A stretch of 49,090 nucleotides of DNA from Anaerolinea thermophila. GTDB lineage: Bacteria > Chloroflexota > Anaerolineae > Anaerolineales > Anaerolineaceae. Under the pieces are notes generated by a model. It searched no databases. It saw only the letters and a list, made by a program, of their open reading frames with translations, and had not been told where the DNA came from. The stretch spans positions 1-49,090 of the forward strand of contig NZ_DYHZ01000011.1 of the NCBI RefSeq assembly GCF_020723905.1, in the 5' to 3' direction. The position numbers were made by a program, and so were the translations under genes. Below, one piece after another: positions 40,764 to 48,734 of this stretch; position 1 is the stretch's first letter, and every line of letters starts with the position of its first letter.

Positions 40764-41987
40764 TCAGGGAGAGGTAGAAGGTTGCTCTGCCTGCACCACC
40801 CCCTGCGAGACATGCCAGAGGGTACAGCGGGAGAGGAACGAAGGGGCAAACAGTTTTAAATCGGTGGTGGTGAGCACCGATTGTTCAAAATCGTCCAGCG
40901 TACTCAGGAGGTCGGCGCGGCGGCGGTCGTCCAGTTCTGCCAGAATCTCATCCAGCAGAAGGATGGGGAACTCGCCAGTGCGCTCTTTCATCCAGCGGGC
41001 TTCCGCCATCTTCAGCGAGAGCAGGGCAGTGCGCAGTTGCCCGCGCGAACCGAAATCGCCCAGATCCACGTTGTTGGAGAGGAAGCGCAGTTCATCCCGA
41101 TGGGGACCGATGGTGGTGACGCCGCGGGCAATTTCCTCAGAGCGCAGGTCGGCAAGGCGCCGCAGGAAGCCCTCGCGCAGGTCGGCAAGGCTGAAGCCGC
41201 TACGATCCATGGGGGTGAGGATGGGCAGGGCATATTGCCCTTCGGGGCGCGGCAGGGGGTCATAAGCAGGCTGATAGACAAACTGCAGGACTTCCATCCC
41301 GCCAGTCAGGCGGTTGTGGATGCGCGCGGCAAGGCGCTCCAGTTCGGCAATCGCCGCGATGCGGGCATGCAGAATGAAAGCGCCCTTCTCCGCCAGCAGG
41401 GTATCCCAGTAGGATAATTGAGCGGGGTCGCCGTTGCGTTCCTGAAGCAGTTTAAGCAGGGCGTTGCGCTGTTCCAGCGCGCGGGCGTAATCGGTGAGCG
41501 CCTGAGCGTAGCCCGGCACGGCTTGCGCCAGCGCAAGGTTGAGATAGCGGCGGCGCTCTTCGGGGGCACCGTCGAGGATGCGGGTCATATCGGGCAGGAA
41601 CATCACCGCCATAAGGGTGCCGGTGGCTTCCTGCGCGGTGCGCTTCACTCCGTCGAGCAAAATCTCTTTGCGGAAGCGCGAGGGGGGAAAGCCGCCGTTG
41701 GCTTCCAGAATCAGGCGCACTTCCAGACGATGAGCGCGCCCTTCGCGCTCAAAATCGCCCACAATCCGCGCCACCGCCAGCGGTTCGCGCGCCGCCGCAA
41801 ACGAGACGATTTGCCGGTCTGCCGAGGCATGGAGCGAGGTGAAAGTCGCCAGATAGTAAATGGCTTCCAGCAAACTGGTTTTGCCCTGCGCATTCTCGCC
41901 CACCAGCAATAATGTCCGCCTGGGGAAATCCATATCCAGGCGGGCAAACAGGCGAAAATGAGTCAGCGAGAGATGGGTCAGGTGCAT
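40764..41987 (-). CDS. recF: DNA replication and repair protein RecF
   Basis: The 407-residue SMC-like ATPase loads RecA at gaps together with RecO and RecR. It begins MHLTHLSLTHFRLFARLDMD with Walker A GENAQGKTS (30-38). The RecF blocks MFLPDMTRILDGAPEERRRY, TTIGPHRDELRF and Walker B FPILLLDEILAELDDRRR follow. Length is slightly above the usual ~370. The start at 41987 lies ten bases after the def stop, so def-recF are probably one transcript. dnaA, dnaN and gyrB, the usual neighbours, are absent. Confidence 0.95.
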   Translation of the reverse strand: MHLTHLSLTHFRLFARLDMDFPRRTLLLVGENAQGKTSLLEAIYYLATFTSLHASADRQIVSFAAAREPLAVARIVGDFEREGRAHRLEVRLILEANGGFPPSRFRKEILLDGVKRTAQEATGTLMAVMFLPDMTRILDGAPEERRRYLNLALAQAVPGYAQALTDYARALEQRNALLKLLQERNGDPAQLSYWDTLLAEKGAFILHARIAAIAELERLAARIHNRLTGGMEVLQFVYQPAYDPLPRPEGQYALPILTPMDRSGFSLADLREGFLRRLADLRSEEIARGVTTIGPHRDELRFLSNNVDLGDFGSRGQLRTALLSLKMAEARWMKERTGEFPILLLDEILAELDDRRRADLLSTLDDFEQSVLTTTDLKLFAPSFLSRCTLWHVSQGVVQAEQPSTSP

Positions 41988-41997
41988 GGGCGCATGC

Positions 41998-42513
41998 CTA
42001 CACGTTATCTTCGACTTCCTCTTCTTCCTTGGGCACCCACACGGTGGTGGCACGGTCGGTGTAAAGCACGCCGTCGAGGTGGTCAATTTCGTGCTGGAAG
42101 ATGCGCGCCACCCAGCCCGAAAGTTTGTACTTGACCGGCTTCCCGTAGCGGTTCAAGCCCTTCACCACCACGCGCTCGTGACGCTCCACTTCGCCGATCA
42201 GGCGGGGAATGGAGAGACAGCCTTCCACACCCGTCACCATCTCCGGCGAGGCTTCCACAATCTCGGGATTGATGACCACATACAGTTTCTTGGGGACGTT
42301 CTCGTCCTCTTCTTCGCCCTCGCCGTATTCCACCACAATCAGGCGTTGCGAGATGCCCACCTGCGGCGCCGCCAGACCCACGCCGGGGGCGGCGCGCATG
42401 GTTTCGATCATGTCGTCAATCAGCACCTGTAAGTCTTTGTCGAATGTGGTGATCTTTTTCGCTTTACGCCGCAGTACCGGATCGGGCACTGTGACAATCG
42501 TTCGTACAGCCAT
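41998..42513 (-). CDS. def: Peptide deformylase
   Basis: The 171-residue metallo-hydrolase removes the N-formyl group from nascent proteins. All three family motifs are intact: GVGLAAPQ (44-51), EGCLS and FQHEIDHLDG, giving the Cys and two His metal ligands plus the catalytic Glu. An acidic insertion (EYGEGEEEDENVPKK, ~62-76) and an acidic tail are unusual additions. It diverges from the P450 gene across a 160-base control region. Confidence 0.96.
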   Translation of the reverse strand: MAVRTIVTVPDPVLRRKAKKITTFDKDLQVLIDDMIETMRAAPGVGLAAPQVGISQRLIVVEYGEGEEEDENVPKKLYVVINPEIVEASPEMVTGVEGCLSIPRLIGEVERHERVVVKGLNRYGKPVKYKLSGWVARIFQHEIDHLDGVLYTDRATTVWVPKEEEEVEDNV

Positions 42514-42604
42514 ACATCATACCTGCCTTTAAAAATTCGTTGAGGGTATTTTACCCCGAAAGCGTCGGAAATTCCACTGCCCGCCGCAAACCCTGCACAT
42601 CCAC

Positions 42605-42633
42605 TGGACAGGGCAGGGAAACTCCTGTAAGAT
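42605..42633 (+). promoter_or_regulatory. Promoter of the cytochrome P450 gene
   Basis: TGGACA (42605-42610), 17 bases, TAAGAT (42628-42633). The predicted start site (~42640) falls at the left edge of the palindrome described next. Confidence 0.5.
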
Positions 42634-42638
42634 TTAAA

Positions 42639-42660
42639 AAACAAACCGGTCGGTATCTTT
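42639..42660. promoter_or_regulatory. Operator-like palindrome at the P450 transcription start
   Basis: A 22-base imperfect palindrome has the pattern AAA.A.ACCG..CGGT.T.TTT, centred between 42649 and 42650, overlapping the predicted +1 and leader. ACCG..CGGT cores within AT-rich flanks are common for TetR-family regulators. No regulator gene is adjacent. The motif differs from the palindrome at 3989-4017, so a different protein is implied. Confidence 0.6.
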
Positions 42661-42672
42661 TCTGGAGGATCT

Positions 42673-43851
42673 ATGAATACATTCGAAACGCTCACCAACC
42701 GCTGGTACATCCCCGCCCGCACCCTGCCGGTGTACCGCGATTCGGACGGCGTGTGGCACATCACCGGCTACCCCGAGGCGCGCGCCGTTTTGCAGGGCGC
42801 GGTGCGGCAGGCGGGCTTTAAAGCCGAAACCTTCGAGCGCATCCCCCCGCAGTTCCGCATTGAAAAGCCCGTCCTGTTTCAGGAAGGCGAACCCCACCGC
42901 GAACAGCGCCGGTTGACGGCAAAGTTCTTCTCCCCCGCCACCGTGCGCCAGCGCTACATCCCGTTGATGGAGCGCACCGCAGACGCCATTCTGGCTGAAT
43001 TTCAGCAGAAACGCCGCGGCGATCTCAACCAGATGGCAGGGATGATGGCAACCAGCGTGGTTGCCGAAGTCGTCGGGCTGACCGAAAGCCCTCTGCCCGG
43101 CATGACCCGCCGCCTCGACCGCATTCTGCACGCCAATCTGGACATCGGGCTGGACCTGCGCCATCTGCCCGCCTACCTGAACGTGCAATGGCTGGTGCTT
43201 TCCTTTTACCTGCGCGATGTGCGCCCTGCCATCCGCGTTCGCCGCGCGCAACCCCGCGAAGACCTCATCTCCCACCTCATCGCGCAGGGCAGACGTGACC
43301 GCGAAATCCTCGTGGAGTGCATCACCTACGGCGCGGCGGGCATGGTCACCACGCAGGAATTCCTGTGTGTCGCCGCCTATCACTTCCTGCGTCACCCGGA
43401 TTTGAAAGAAGCCTTCCTGCAGGGCGATTCCGAACGCCGCCGCGCCATGCTGGAAGAGATTTTGCGCCTCGAGCCGGTGGTCGGGCACCTCTACCGCCGC
43501 GCCGAGCAGGATCTGGAAATCCTCAGCGAGGGGCAGACGGTGGTCATCCCCGCCGGTGCGCTGATTGACCTGCACATCATGGAAATCAACCGCGATGCCC
43601 GCGCTCTGGGCGCCGAGCCGCTGGCGTATAACCCCGAACGCGAGACCGAACGGGGGGTGTCCATCTCGGGGATGAGTTTTGGCTTCGGCGCGCACCGCTG
43701 TGCCGGCGAACATCTGGCGCTGACCGAATCCGAGGTGTTCCTCAGCCGCTTCCTCGCCCTGCCCGGCGTGCACATCGAGCGCGAACCCTCGCTGGGACGC
43801 AACGAGACCATCGAAGGGTACGAACTGCGCCGCTTCATCGTTGCCCTGTAA
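42673..43851 (+). CDS. Cytochrome P450 (bacterial CYP)
   Basis: The protein has 392 residues, soluble, with no membrane anchor. The heme-thiolate motif is FGFGAHRCAGEHLALTE (Cys343), the K-helix ExxR is E262-x-x-R265, and the I-helix A-G-x-x-T oxygen-activation motif is AAGMVTT (G223, T226/T227). So an active monooxygenase or peroxygenase is possible. Ferredoxin or reductase partners are not in the window and the substrate is unknown. A ribosome site TGGAGGATCT precedes the ATG, and a promoter with an operator lies just upstream. A P450 in what looks like an anaerobic lineage is notable. Confidence 0.93.
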   Translation: MNTFETLTNRWYIPARTLPVYRDSDGVWHITGYPEARAVLQGAVRQAGFKAETFERIPPQFRIEKPVLFQEGEPHREQRRLTAKFFSPATVRQRYIPLMERTADAILAEFQQKRRGDLNQMAGMMATSVVAEVVGLTESPLPGMTRRLDRILHANLDIGLDLRHLPAYLNVQWLVLSFYLRDVRPAIRVRRAQPREDLISHLIAQGRRDREILVECITYGAAGMVTTQEFLCVAAYHFLRHPDLKEAFLQGDSERRRAMLEEILRLEPVVGHLYRRAEQDLEILSEGQTVVIPAGALIDLHIMEINRDARALGAEPLAYNPERETERGVSISGMSFGFGAHRCAGEHLALTESEVFLSRFLALPGVHIEREPSLGRNETIEGYELRRFIVAL

Positions 43852-43860
43852 ACGAAAAAA

Positions 43861-43887
43861 GCCGCAGGGAGAAATTCTCCCTGCGGC
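43861..43887 (-). terminator. Intrinsic terminator of the CBS-ACT transcript
   Basis: GCCGCAGGGAG (43861-43871) and CTCCCTGCGGC (43877-43887) form an 11-base perfect stem extendable by an A-T pair. On the minus strand it is followed by TTTTTT, so it ends the minus-strand transcript; the convergent P450 transcript meets the same hairpin without a T-run. Confidence 0.85.
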
Positions 43888-43909
43888 AAAGGTTGCTCCG
43901 TAAACCCTT

Positions 43910-44566
43910 CTAGACCGTGCCTTTTTCCTCGCGGATGTCGATCACCTTCTCCACCAGCGGTTCAAGCGCCGACTTCAACGCATCCAGCGAAACACCGGTC
44001 ACCTTGAGGGTGAGGGTGCGGGTCTCGCTGGTTTCGCCCAGCACCGCGCCCATGCCCTGAATGTTGCCGCCCAACTGATAAATGGCGCCGGTGATTTCGT
44101 GCAGTTTGCCGGGGGTATCGGGCACTTCGACGGTCACCCGCACGCCAGCCGTGCGCGCTCCGAGCATCTCGAGGAAGATTTTGAACAAATCGGTTTCGGT
44201 GATGATGCCCACCAGACGGTTGTCGCGCAGGACGGGCAGACCGCCGATTTTGTTGTCTGCCATGATGCGCGCGGCTTCTTCCACAGTGGTGTCCTCGCTG
44301 ACGGTAATGGGGTTTCGGGTCATCACCCGCTCCACGGTGATGCGCGAGAGCAGGTAATTGATTTCCCAAACGCTCAGCGTTGTGGCTTCCGAGGGCGAGG
44401 CGTTCATTAAATCGCTGTCGGTGACGATGCCGATGAGTTTGCCGCGTTTATCCACCACCGGATAGCGGCGCACCTTGTCGTTGCGCATGCGCGCCAGCGC
44501 TTCCTGCACCGGCACATCCGGGGTGATGGTCAGGACGGGGTGAGACATGCGTTCTTTTACCAGCAT
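43910..44566 (-). CDS. Tandem CBS domains plus ACT domain protein (AcuB-like)
   Basis: The 218-residue protein has CBS 1 (~7-60: VQEALARMRNDKVRRYPVVD, GKLIGIVTDSDLM), CBS 2 (~75-135: TVEEAARIMADNKIGGLPVL, LVGIITETDLFKIF) and a C-terminal ACT domain (~140-215: VRVTVEVPDTPGKLHEITGA). CBS pairs bind adenine nucleotides and ACT domains bind amino acids, so an energy- or amino-acid-sensing regulator is likely; AcuB-type proteins share this layout. The partner is unknown. The ribosome site AAGGAGG sits before the ATG. TATAAT and TACAAT boxes lie in the 80-base space before it. Confidence 0.92.
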   Translation of the reverse strand: MLVKERMSHPVLTITPDVPVQEALARMRNDKVRRYPVVDKRGKLIGIVTDSDLMNASPSEATTLSVWEINYLLSRITVERVMTRNPITVSEDTTVEEAARIMADNKIGGLPVLRDNRLVGIITETDLFKIFLEMLGARTAGVRVTVEVPDTPGKLHEITGAIYQLGGNIQGMGAVLGETSETRTLTLKVTGVSLDALKSALEPLVEKVIDIREEKGTV

Positions 44567-44647
44567 GGGGAAGATCCTCCTTGCCCTTTTGGGCGGGGTA
44601 AAAAATGTACTTTTATTGTACCTGAATTATACAGGACTGTGGCGCCT

Positions 44648-45571
44648 TCATCTACACACCGTTTCCAGCCAGTGCGCCGCGAAAGCCTCGCCATCCACGC
44701 CTACCGCCACGCGAAAGACCTTCCCGTGCGGGTCTTCGTGCAGCCGCACCCAGCCCTGCTCCATCTCCACCCGCAGGCGCAGGTCGGCAAAGGTCAGTCC
44801 CGACCAGCCCAGCGCGGCGGCGCACGCCAACGGATCGTGCTGGAAGTTGATGAAATCGGCGGGCAAAGCGGGACAGTCGGGCTGGTAGCGCTCTGCCAGT
44901 TGCTCGGCGTGGGCAAACACGCGCGCCTGATGGGCAAGACACTCTCCCAGCGCGCCCGCCCGTTCCAGCGCGGGCAGGTGCGTAAAACGCAGGGCTGTCT
45001 CCGCCGTCACCGCCAGCGGGACAAGGGTGGGATTTGCCCGCTCGAACACCACCCGCGCCGATACCGAATCCACCTGTGCGTTCCAGTCGGCGGTAAAGTC
45101 CCACGCCGGGAAGCCCGCCCGCGGGGGAAACACGAATCCGCCCATCAATGTGAGGCGTGCGGTTGCCAGAATGCCCGGCTGGCGCTCTTCCAGCATTGCC
45201 AGATGGGTGTAGGCGCCAATGGCAACAATCTGCGCCCCCTGACGGATGCTGGCTTCCAGCAGGTCAAGCGCTTGTTCCAGAGGCGTGGGAGAGGGGGAAA
45301 TCGCTCGGCGCCAGTAGTCCTGTTCATTGGGCAGAGGCTGTTCAAAGCGGAAGCCCTGCCAGCCCGCTTCCACCCCCGCCGCCACGGGGATGTCTTCCCT
45401 GCCTGCCAGATGCAGGACATGCCGCACATATCCCGCCCGCCTGCCACCGTGTTCCGCCACGGTGGTCACGCCGATCAACTCGGCGTCGGGATGCCTGAGG
45501 CAATACGCCAGCGCGCACAGGTCATCGATGTCGCCGCCGATGTCGGTATCCAGATGGATTTTCTGCTTCAT
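44648..45571 (-). CDS. Inosine-uridine preferring nucleoside hydrolase family
   Basis: The 307-residue enzyme hydrolyses ribonucleosides to ribose and base for salvage. The N-terminal Ca2+-binding cluster DTDIGGDIDD (8-17) is the family hallmark. ALAYCLRHPDAELIGVTTVA and the mid-protein IVAIGAYTHLAML fit the fold. LMGGFVFPPRAGFPAWDFTADWNAQVD corresponds to the MGG....G.....EwN...D substrate block, with the usual Glu of the E-x-N part replaced by Asp (ADWNAQVD). Base preference cannot be assigned. It is coupled to the VOC gene upstream (ATGA at 45571-45568). Confidence 0.9.
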   Translation of the reverse strand: MKQKIHLDTDIGGDIDDLCALAYCLRHPDAELIGVTTVAEHGGRRAGYVRHVLHLAGREDIPVAAGVEAGWQGFRFEQPLPNEQDYWRRAISPSPTPLEQALDLLEASIRQGAQIVAIGAYTHLAMLEERQPGILATARLTLMGGFVFPPRAGFPAWDFTADWNAQVDSVSARVVFERANPTLVPLAVTAETALRFTHLPALERAGALGECLAHQARVFAHAEQLAERYQPDCPALPADFINFQHDPLACAAALGWSGLTFADLRLRVEMEQGWVRLHEDPHGKVFRVAVGVDGEAFAAHWLETVCR

Positions 45572-45975
45572 TCCGATGAATTCCCCTCTTCAGCAGGTTG
45601 AATCAAATCCCAGCGGTTGCCGTACAGGTCTTCAAAGACGGCAACCGTACCATACGGCTCATGACGCGGCTCCTCCACAAAATGCACCCCGCGCGCCTGC
45701 ATGGCGCGGTAATCGCGCCAGAAGTCATCGGTGTGCAGGAAGAGGAACACCCGTCCGCCCCCCTGTTTGCCGATGAAGGCTTGCTGTTCGGGGGTGGCGG
45801 CGCGCGCCAGCAACAGGCAGGTCTGCCCGCCGGGCGGACACACCCGCACCCAGCGCTTTTCGGGGGTCAAGGGGGTATCCTCCACCAGAACAAAGCCCAT
45901 CTTCTCCGTAAAGAAGGCGATGGCTTCGTCGTAGTCGCGCACCAGCAAAGCCAGATGAGCCAGATGTTGGGGCAT
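45568..45975 (-). CDS. VOC (glyoxalase/bleomycin resistance) family protein
   Basis: The 135-residue protein has two beta-alpha-beta-beta-beta modules. The first starts QHLAHLALLVRDYDEAIAFF with FTEKMGFVLVEDTPL; the second contains FLHTDDFWRDYRAMQARGV. It ends with GTVAVFEDLYGNRWDLIQP, in which VFEDLYGNRWDL is the classic C-terminal VOC block with the metal-ligand Glu. The first-module His (HLALLV) is also present, so metal binding is possible. Substrate unknown. Start ATG 45975 (GGAG eight bases upstream) is preferred over an in-frame TTG at 45993. Confidence 0.88.
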   Translation of the reverse strand: MPQHLAHLALLVRDYDEAIAFFTEKMGFVLVEDTPLTPEKRWVRVCPPGGQTCLLLARAATPEQQAFIGKQGGGRVFLFLHTDDFWRDYRAMQARGVHFVEEPRHEPYGTVAVFEDLYGNRWDLIQPAEEGNSSE

Positions 45976-45994
45976 GGCTGTGCTCCGGTTCAAT

Positions 45995-47923
45995 CTAATC
46001 GCCGTACAGACTGCTCACAAACAGGGTGATGAGCACAACCAGCATCTGCGCGGCAAACAACCCACCCAGCACGTAGCCCGCCACCGCCCATGGACTGACA
46101 GAGACGCCCGCGCGCGGGGCTTCTTCGCCCTCTGCCAGCGAGAGGATGGCATTGACCACCTGACGGACACGCTCCCGCAGGTCACCCGGCAGAGACGCCC
46201 CCCATGTCCAACCTGAGGGCAGGGTGGGCAACAGCAGGCGCTTTCCGCGGTAGCCTTCCATCCACAGGCGCAGGGCAGGCGGCGGTTCCAGCGCCAGCCC
46301 GGCGGGCAGAACCAGCAAACGCGCCTGCAGGTACTCATCCGAAGGCACGCCGTTAGCCAGAGAATGCACCACCACCGGCAAACGCGGCGCCTGCTGATGA
46401 AGGGCGGCAATCACCTGTTCTGCCAGCACGGTTTCCCCATCCACGATGAAGAGGGTGAGGAAGCCCGCGTGCATCTTGCCCAGCGCCTGCGATGCGGCGC
46501 GGCTATCGGCGCGCAGAACGGCAAGATGATACGCCAGCAGAGCAGCGAACACCCCCAGCATGCCCACCCGCATGAGCGCCAGAAGCGCCAGATCGTCCAC
46601 GGGTTGACCCAGCAGGTGGGTGATGAGGTTGTAAATCAGATTTCCGCCCGCCAGCATGATCAGCACCACTAGCGCGAAGATGAACACGTACAGGTAGGTG
46701 CGGCGGATGACCGAACGGCGGGCGCGGTCACCGCGCTCATCCAGCAGGAAGGCTTCGCCCTGCAGATCGTTCCACGGAGTGAGCCACAGCGGCAAGCCGA
46801 TGATCAGCCCTGCCAGACTGGACGCCAGACGGTCGGCGCCCGTCAGCAGGAGATCGCCCTGTAACAGGCGCGAGAACAGGTCAGTGATGAGGCTGACCAG
46901 CCCCAGCAGGGTCACCGCCAGCCCCAGCGCAGAGAGCAAGGAGCGGTAGAAGCGCTGCAAGCCCTCGCGCAGCGGTTGGAGCGGGATGCGGGTCATCTCG
47001 GTATTGAGGCGGTTGCCGTAGTACGCCCACATCACCGCCAGCGGCACGAGCAGAGCCAGAGCGCTGCCCTCGTCTGCCATGAAGCCCGCCAGCGTCTGAG
47101 GATGCCCCAGCATCCACGCCAGCAGGGCAGAGAGCACCCGGCTTCCCGCCACCAGTGTGCCGGTCACCCCCGCAAAGGTGATGAGGTAGAGCATGACCAG
47201 CCGCAGGATGGAATCGCGCTCGCGCGGGTCATCCAGCGTGCCGTCAATCTGCCAGAGGAAGTACAGCCAGATCGGCGCTCCCACCAGCGCCAGCGCCACA
47301 CTGTTCGCCAGCAGATAGCCCCCGATCAGCGCATCCCCTTCCAGCAGGGAGAGCAGGTAGCGCACCAGTCCCTGCACTGCCAGCACGGTGATGATCAGCC
47401 CCAGCACCATCCACAGATACCGGTAGAAGCGCCGCGCATCGGGCAGAAAACTTTCGGCAGGCGCCTCTCGCATTTCGGCAAACAGCAGGCGGGCAAAGAA
47501 GACAAAGGCAACCCCGTTGATGACCAGCGCCACCAGATTGTCCACATCCGACTGGGAAGCCCCAAACCACACCCCCTGCGGCGAAAGTCCCATGAACTGC
47601 GCCGTCCAGCGGTTGAGCAGCGCCAGCAGGGCGTAGAGAATCGGCAGAAGCGTCCAGAACAGGAAAACATACAGGAATACCGCGCGGATGCGGCTGTAGC
47701 GTTCCTCGGGGTCACGGCGGGCATCGCGCTGCAGGGTCAGCCAGTGGAGCAGGAAGACGGGCAAGCCCACCAGCGTCATGGCAATGCCCGTGGCGGTGAG
47801 GGCGGCTTCGCCCAGCCATCCGCCTTCCAGCAAAGTGCGCAACAGGCTGACACTCCCCCAGATGAGGGCGTGCGCCCCTACCAGCGCCAGCGTGTAGAAG
47901 TATAAACGGCGAACGGTACGCAT
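45995..47923 (-). CDS. Polytopic membrane protein with three repeated units (DUF5671-like)
   Basis: The 642-residue protein has ~14 spans. Three units of ~130-150 residues repeat the same plan: an opening VRRLYFYTLALVGAHALIW (residue ~4), RRFYRYLWMVLGLIITVLAV (~165) or LQRFYRSLLSALGLAVTLLG (~325); a GxPxWL/F block (VGLPVFLLHW, VGAPIWLYFL, IGLPLWLTPW); an acidic/Arg loop; then RAVFLYVFLFWTLL, RLVMLYLITFAGVT or RRTYLYVFIFALVV. The layout resembles DUF5671 units; the name is by resemblance. Residues ~480-610 are a soluble domain, and one last span ends the chain. Function unknown. It lies twelve bases after the upstream small gene. Confidence 0.7.
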   Translation of the reverse strand: MRTVRRLYFYTLALVGAHALIWGSVSLLRTLLEGGWLGEAALTATGIAMTLVGLPVFLLHWLTLQRDARRDPEERYSRIRAVFLYVFLFWTLLPILYALLALLNRWTAQFMGLSPQGVWFGASQSDVDNLVALVINGVAFVFFARLLFAEMREAPAESFLPDARRFYRYLWMVLGLIITVLAVQGLVRYLLSLLEGDALIGGYLLANSVALALVGAPIWLYFLWQIDGTLDDPRERDSILRLVMLYLITFAGVTGTLVAGSRVLSALLAWMLGHPQTLAGFMADEGSALALLVPLAVMWAYYGNRLNTEMTRIPLQPLREGLQRFYRSLLSALGLAVTLLGLVSLITDLFSRLLQGDLLLTGADRLASSLAGLIIGLPLWLTPWNDLQGEAFLLDERGDRARRSVIRRTYLYVFIFALVVLIMLAGGNLIYNLITHLLGQPVDDLALLALMRVGMLGVFAALLAYHLAVLRADSRAASQALGKMHAGFLTLFIVDGETVLAEQVIAALHQQAPRLPVVVHSLANGVPSDEYLQARLLVLPAGLALEPPPALRLWMEGYRGKRLLLPTLPSGWTWGASLPGDLRERVRQVVNAILSLAEGEEAPRAGVSVSPWAVAGYVLGGLFAAQMLVVLITLFVSSLYGD

Positions 47924-47935
47924 GGCGTCCCCCTC

Positions 47936-48424
47936 TCAGGGCGTGACGGGCTTGACCGGCTCGGGCGCATACCACTCATACGCCCAGTAAGGATAAGGGG
48001 CGGACGAAATCTTCCACGCCCCACCCTGCCGCACCAGCGTGGCGGTTTGCGTCTCACGGAAAGGCGTGTTGAAGGGCTGATTCTGTCCCCGCACCAGTTG
48101 TACGGTCACCGTGGCTTCATCGCCCTGCAGGGATTCTTCCACAATGCGCACAGCCGTGGTGCTCAATTCGCGGTACAGGTAACTCTCCAGAGGAGCGCGG
48201 AACGCGGCGAGGGTGGGCTTGTTGTCCTGATTCGCCAGATAGGTATAGGCGCGCTCAACATCGCGTTTCTGCAGGGCAATGATGTAGTTGCGCAGTACCC
48301 CCGAAGGAGTATCCTCCGCGCCGTAGGTTAAATCCACACGCCGAAGGAAGTACAGAGACAGGGAGAGCAGCATTAAAATGCCAATTCCCGCCAGAATGGC
48401 GGTGAGGAAACGATCCTGACGCAT
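47936..48424 (-). CDS. Single-span protein with NTF2/lumazine-like outer domain
   Basis: The 162-residue protein has an N-terminal span (FLTAILAGIGILMLLSLSLY, ~6-25) and an outward domain with the NTF2-like pattern: SGVLRNYIIALQKRDVERAY, then strand-rich ATVTVQLVRGQ, TQTATLVRQGGAWKISSAPY. Such DUF4878/NTF2-like domains often sit in the envelope; the ligand is unknown. It is probably cotranscribed with the triple-repeat protein downstream. Confidence 0.7.
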   Translation of the reverse strand: MRQDRFLTAILAGIGILMLLSLSLYFLRRVDLTYGAEDTPSGVLRNYIIALQKRDVERAYTYLANQDNKPTLAAFRAPLESYLYRELSTTAVRIVEESLQGDEATVTVQLVRGQNQPFNTPFRETQTATLVRQGGAWKISSAPYPYWAYEWYAPEPVKPVTP

Positions 48425-48430
48425 AAAAAA

Positions 48431-48649
48431 TTACCTCCGCATGGAAACCTGCCGGGAGGAGAGAAAACATCCCGGCGCAAGAAGGAGTGCCAGAAACGGT
48501 CCGGCAACCGGAAGGAAAATTGCCAGCAACCCCAGGAAGAGATGCGCCTCCCAGCGCAGGGCGCGGCGGCGCAAAAACTCCAGCGCCAGCAGAGCCATCA
48601 TGGTCATGCCGGTAATCAAAACCAGAATCAGCAGGTTGCGCGCATCCAT
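48431..48649 (-). CDS. Small two-span membrane protein
   Basis: The 72-residue protein is read from ATG 48649, which has an AGGAGG ribosome site eight bases upstream; a longer open frame to 48772 has none. Two hydrophobic helices (NLLILVLITGMTMMALLALE and HLFLGLLAIFLPVAGPFLAL) flank a basic turn, FLRRRALRWEA. It lies six bases before the next gene of the operon. Family not recognised. Confidence 0.55.
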   Translation of the reverse strand: MDARNLLILVLITGMTMMALLALEFLRRRALRWEAHLFLGLLAIFLPVAGPFLALLLAPGCFLSSRQVSMRR

Positions 48650-48734
48650 CCCGTTTTCCTCCTGAACCCAAACAACTCGGATTGCTTCCATTCTACGAGA
48701 TTCTGGCAGAATTACAAGTGAGAAGGCGCGCAGA

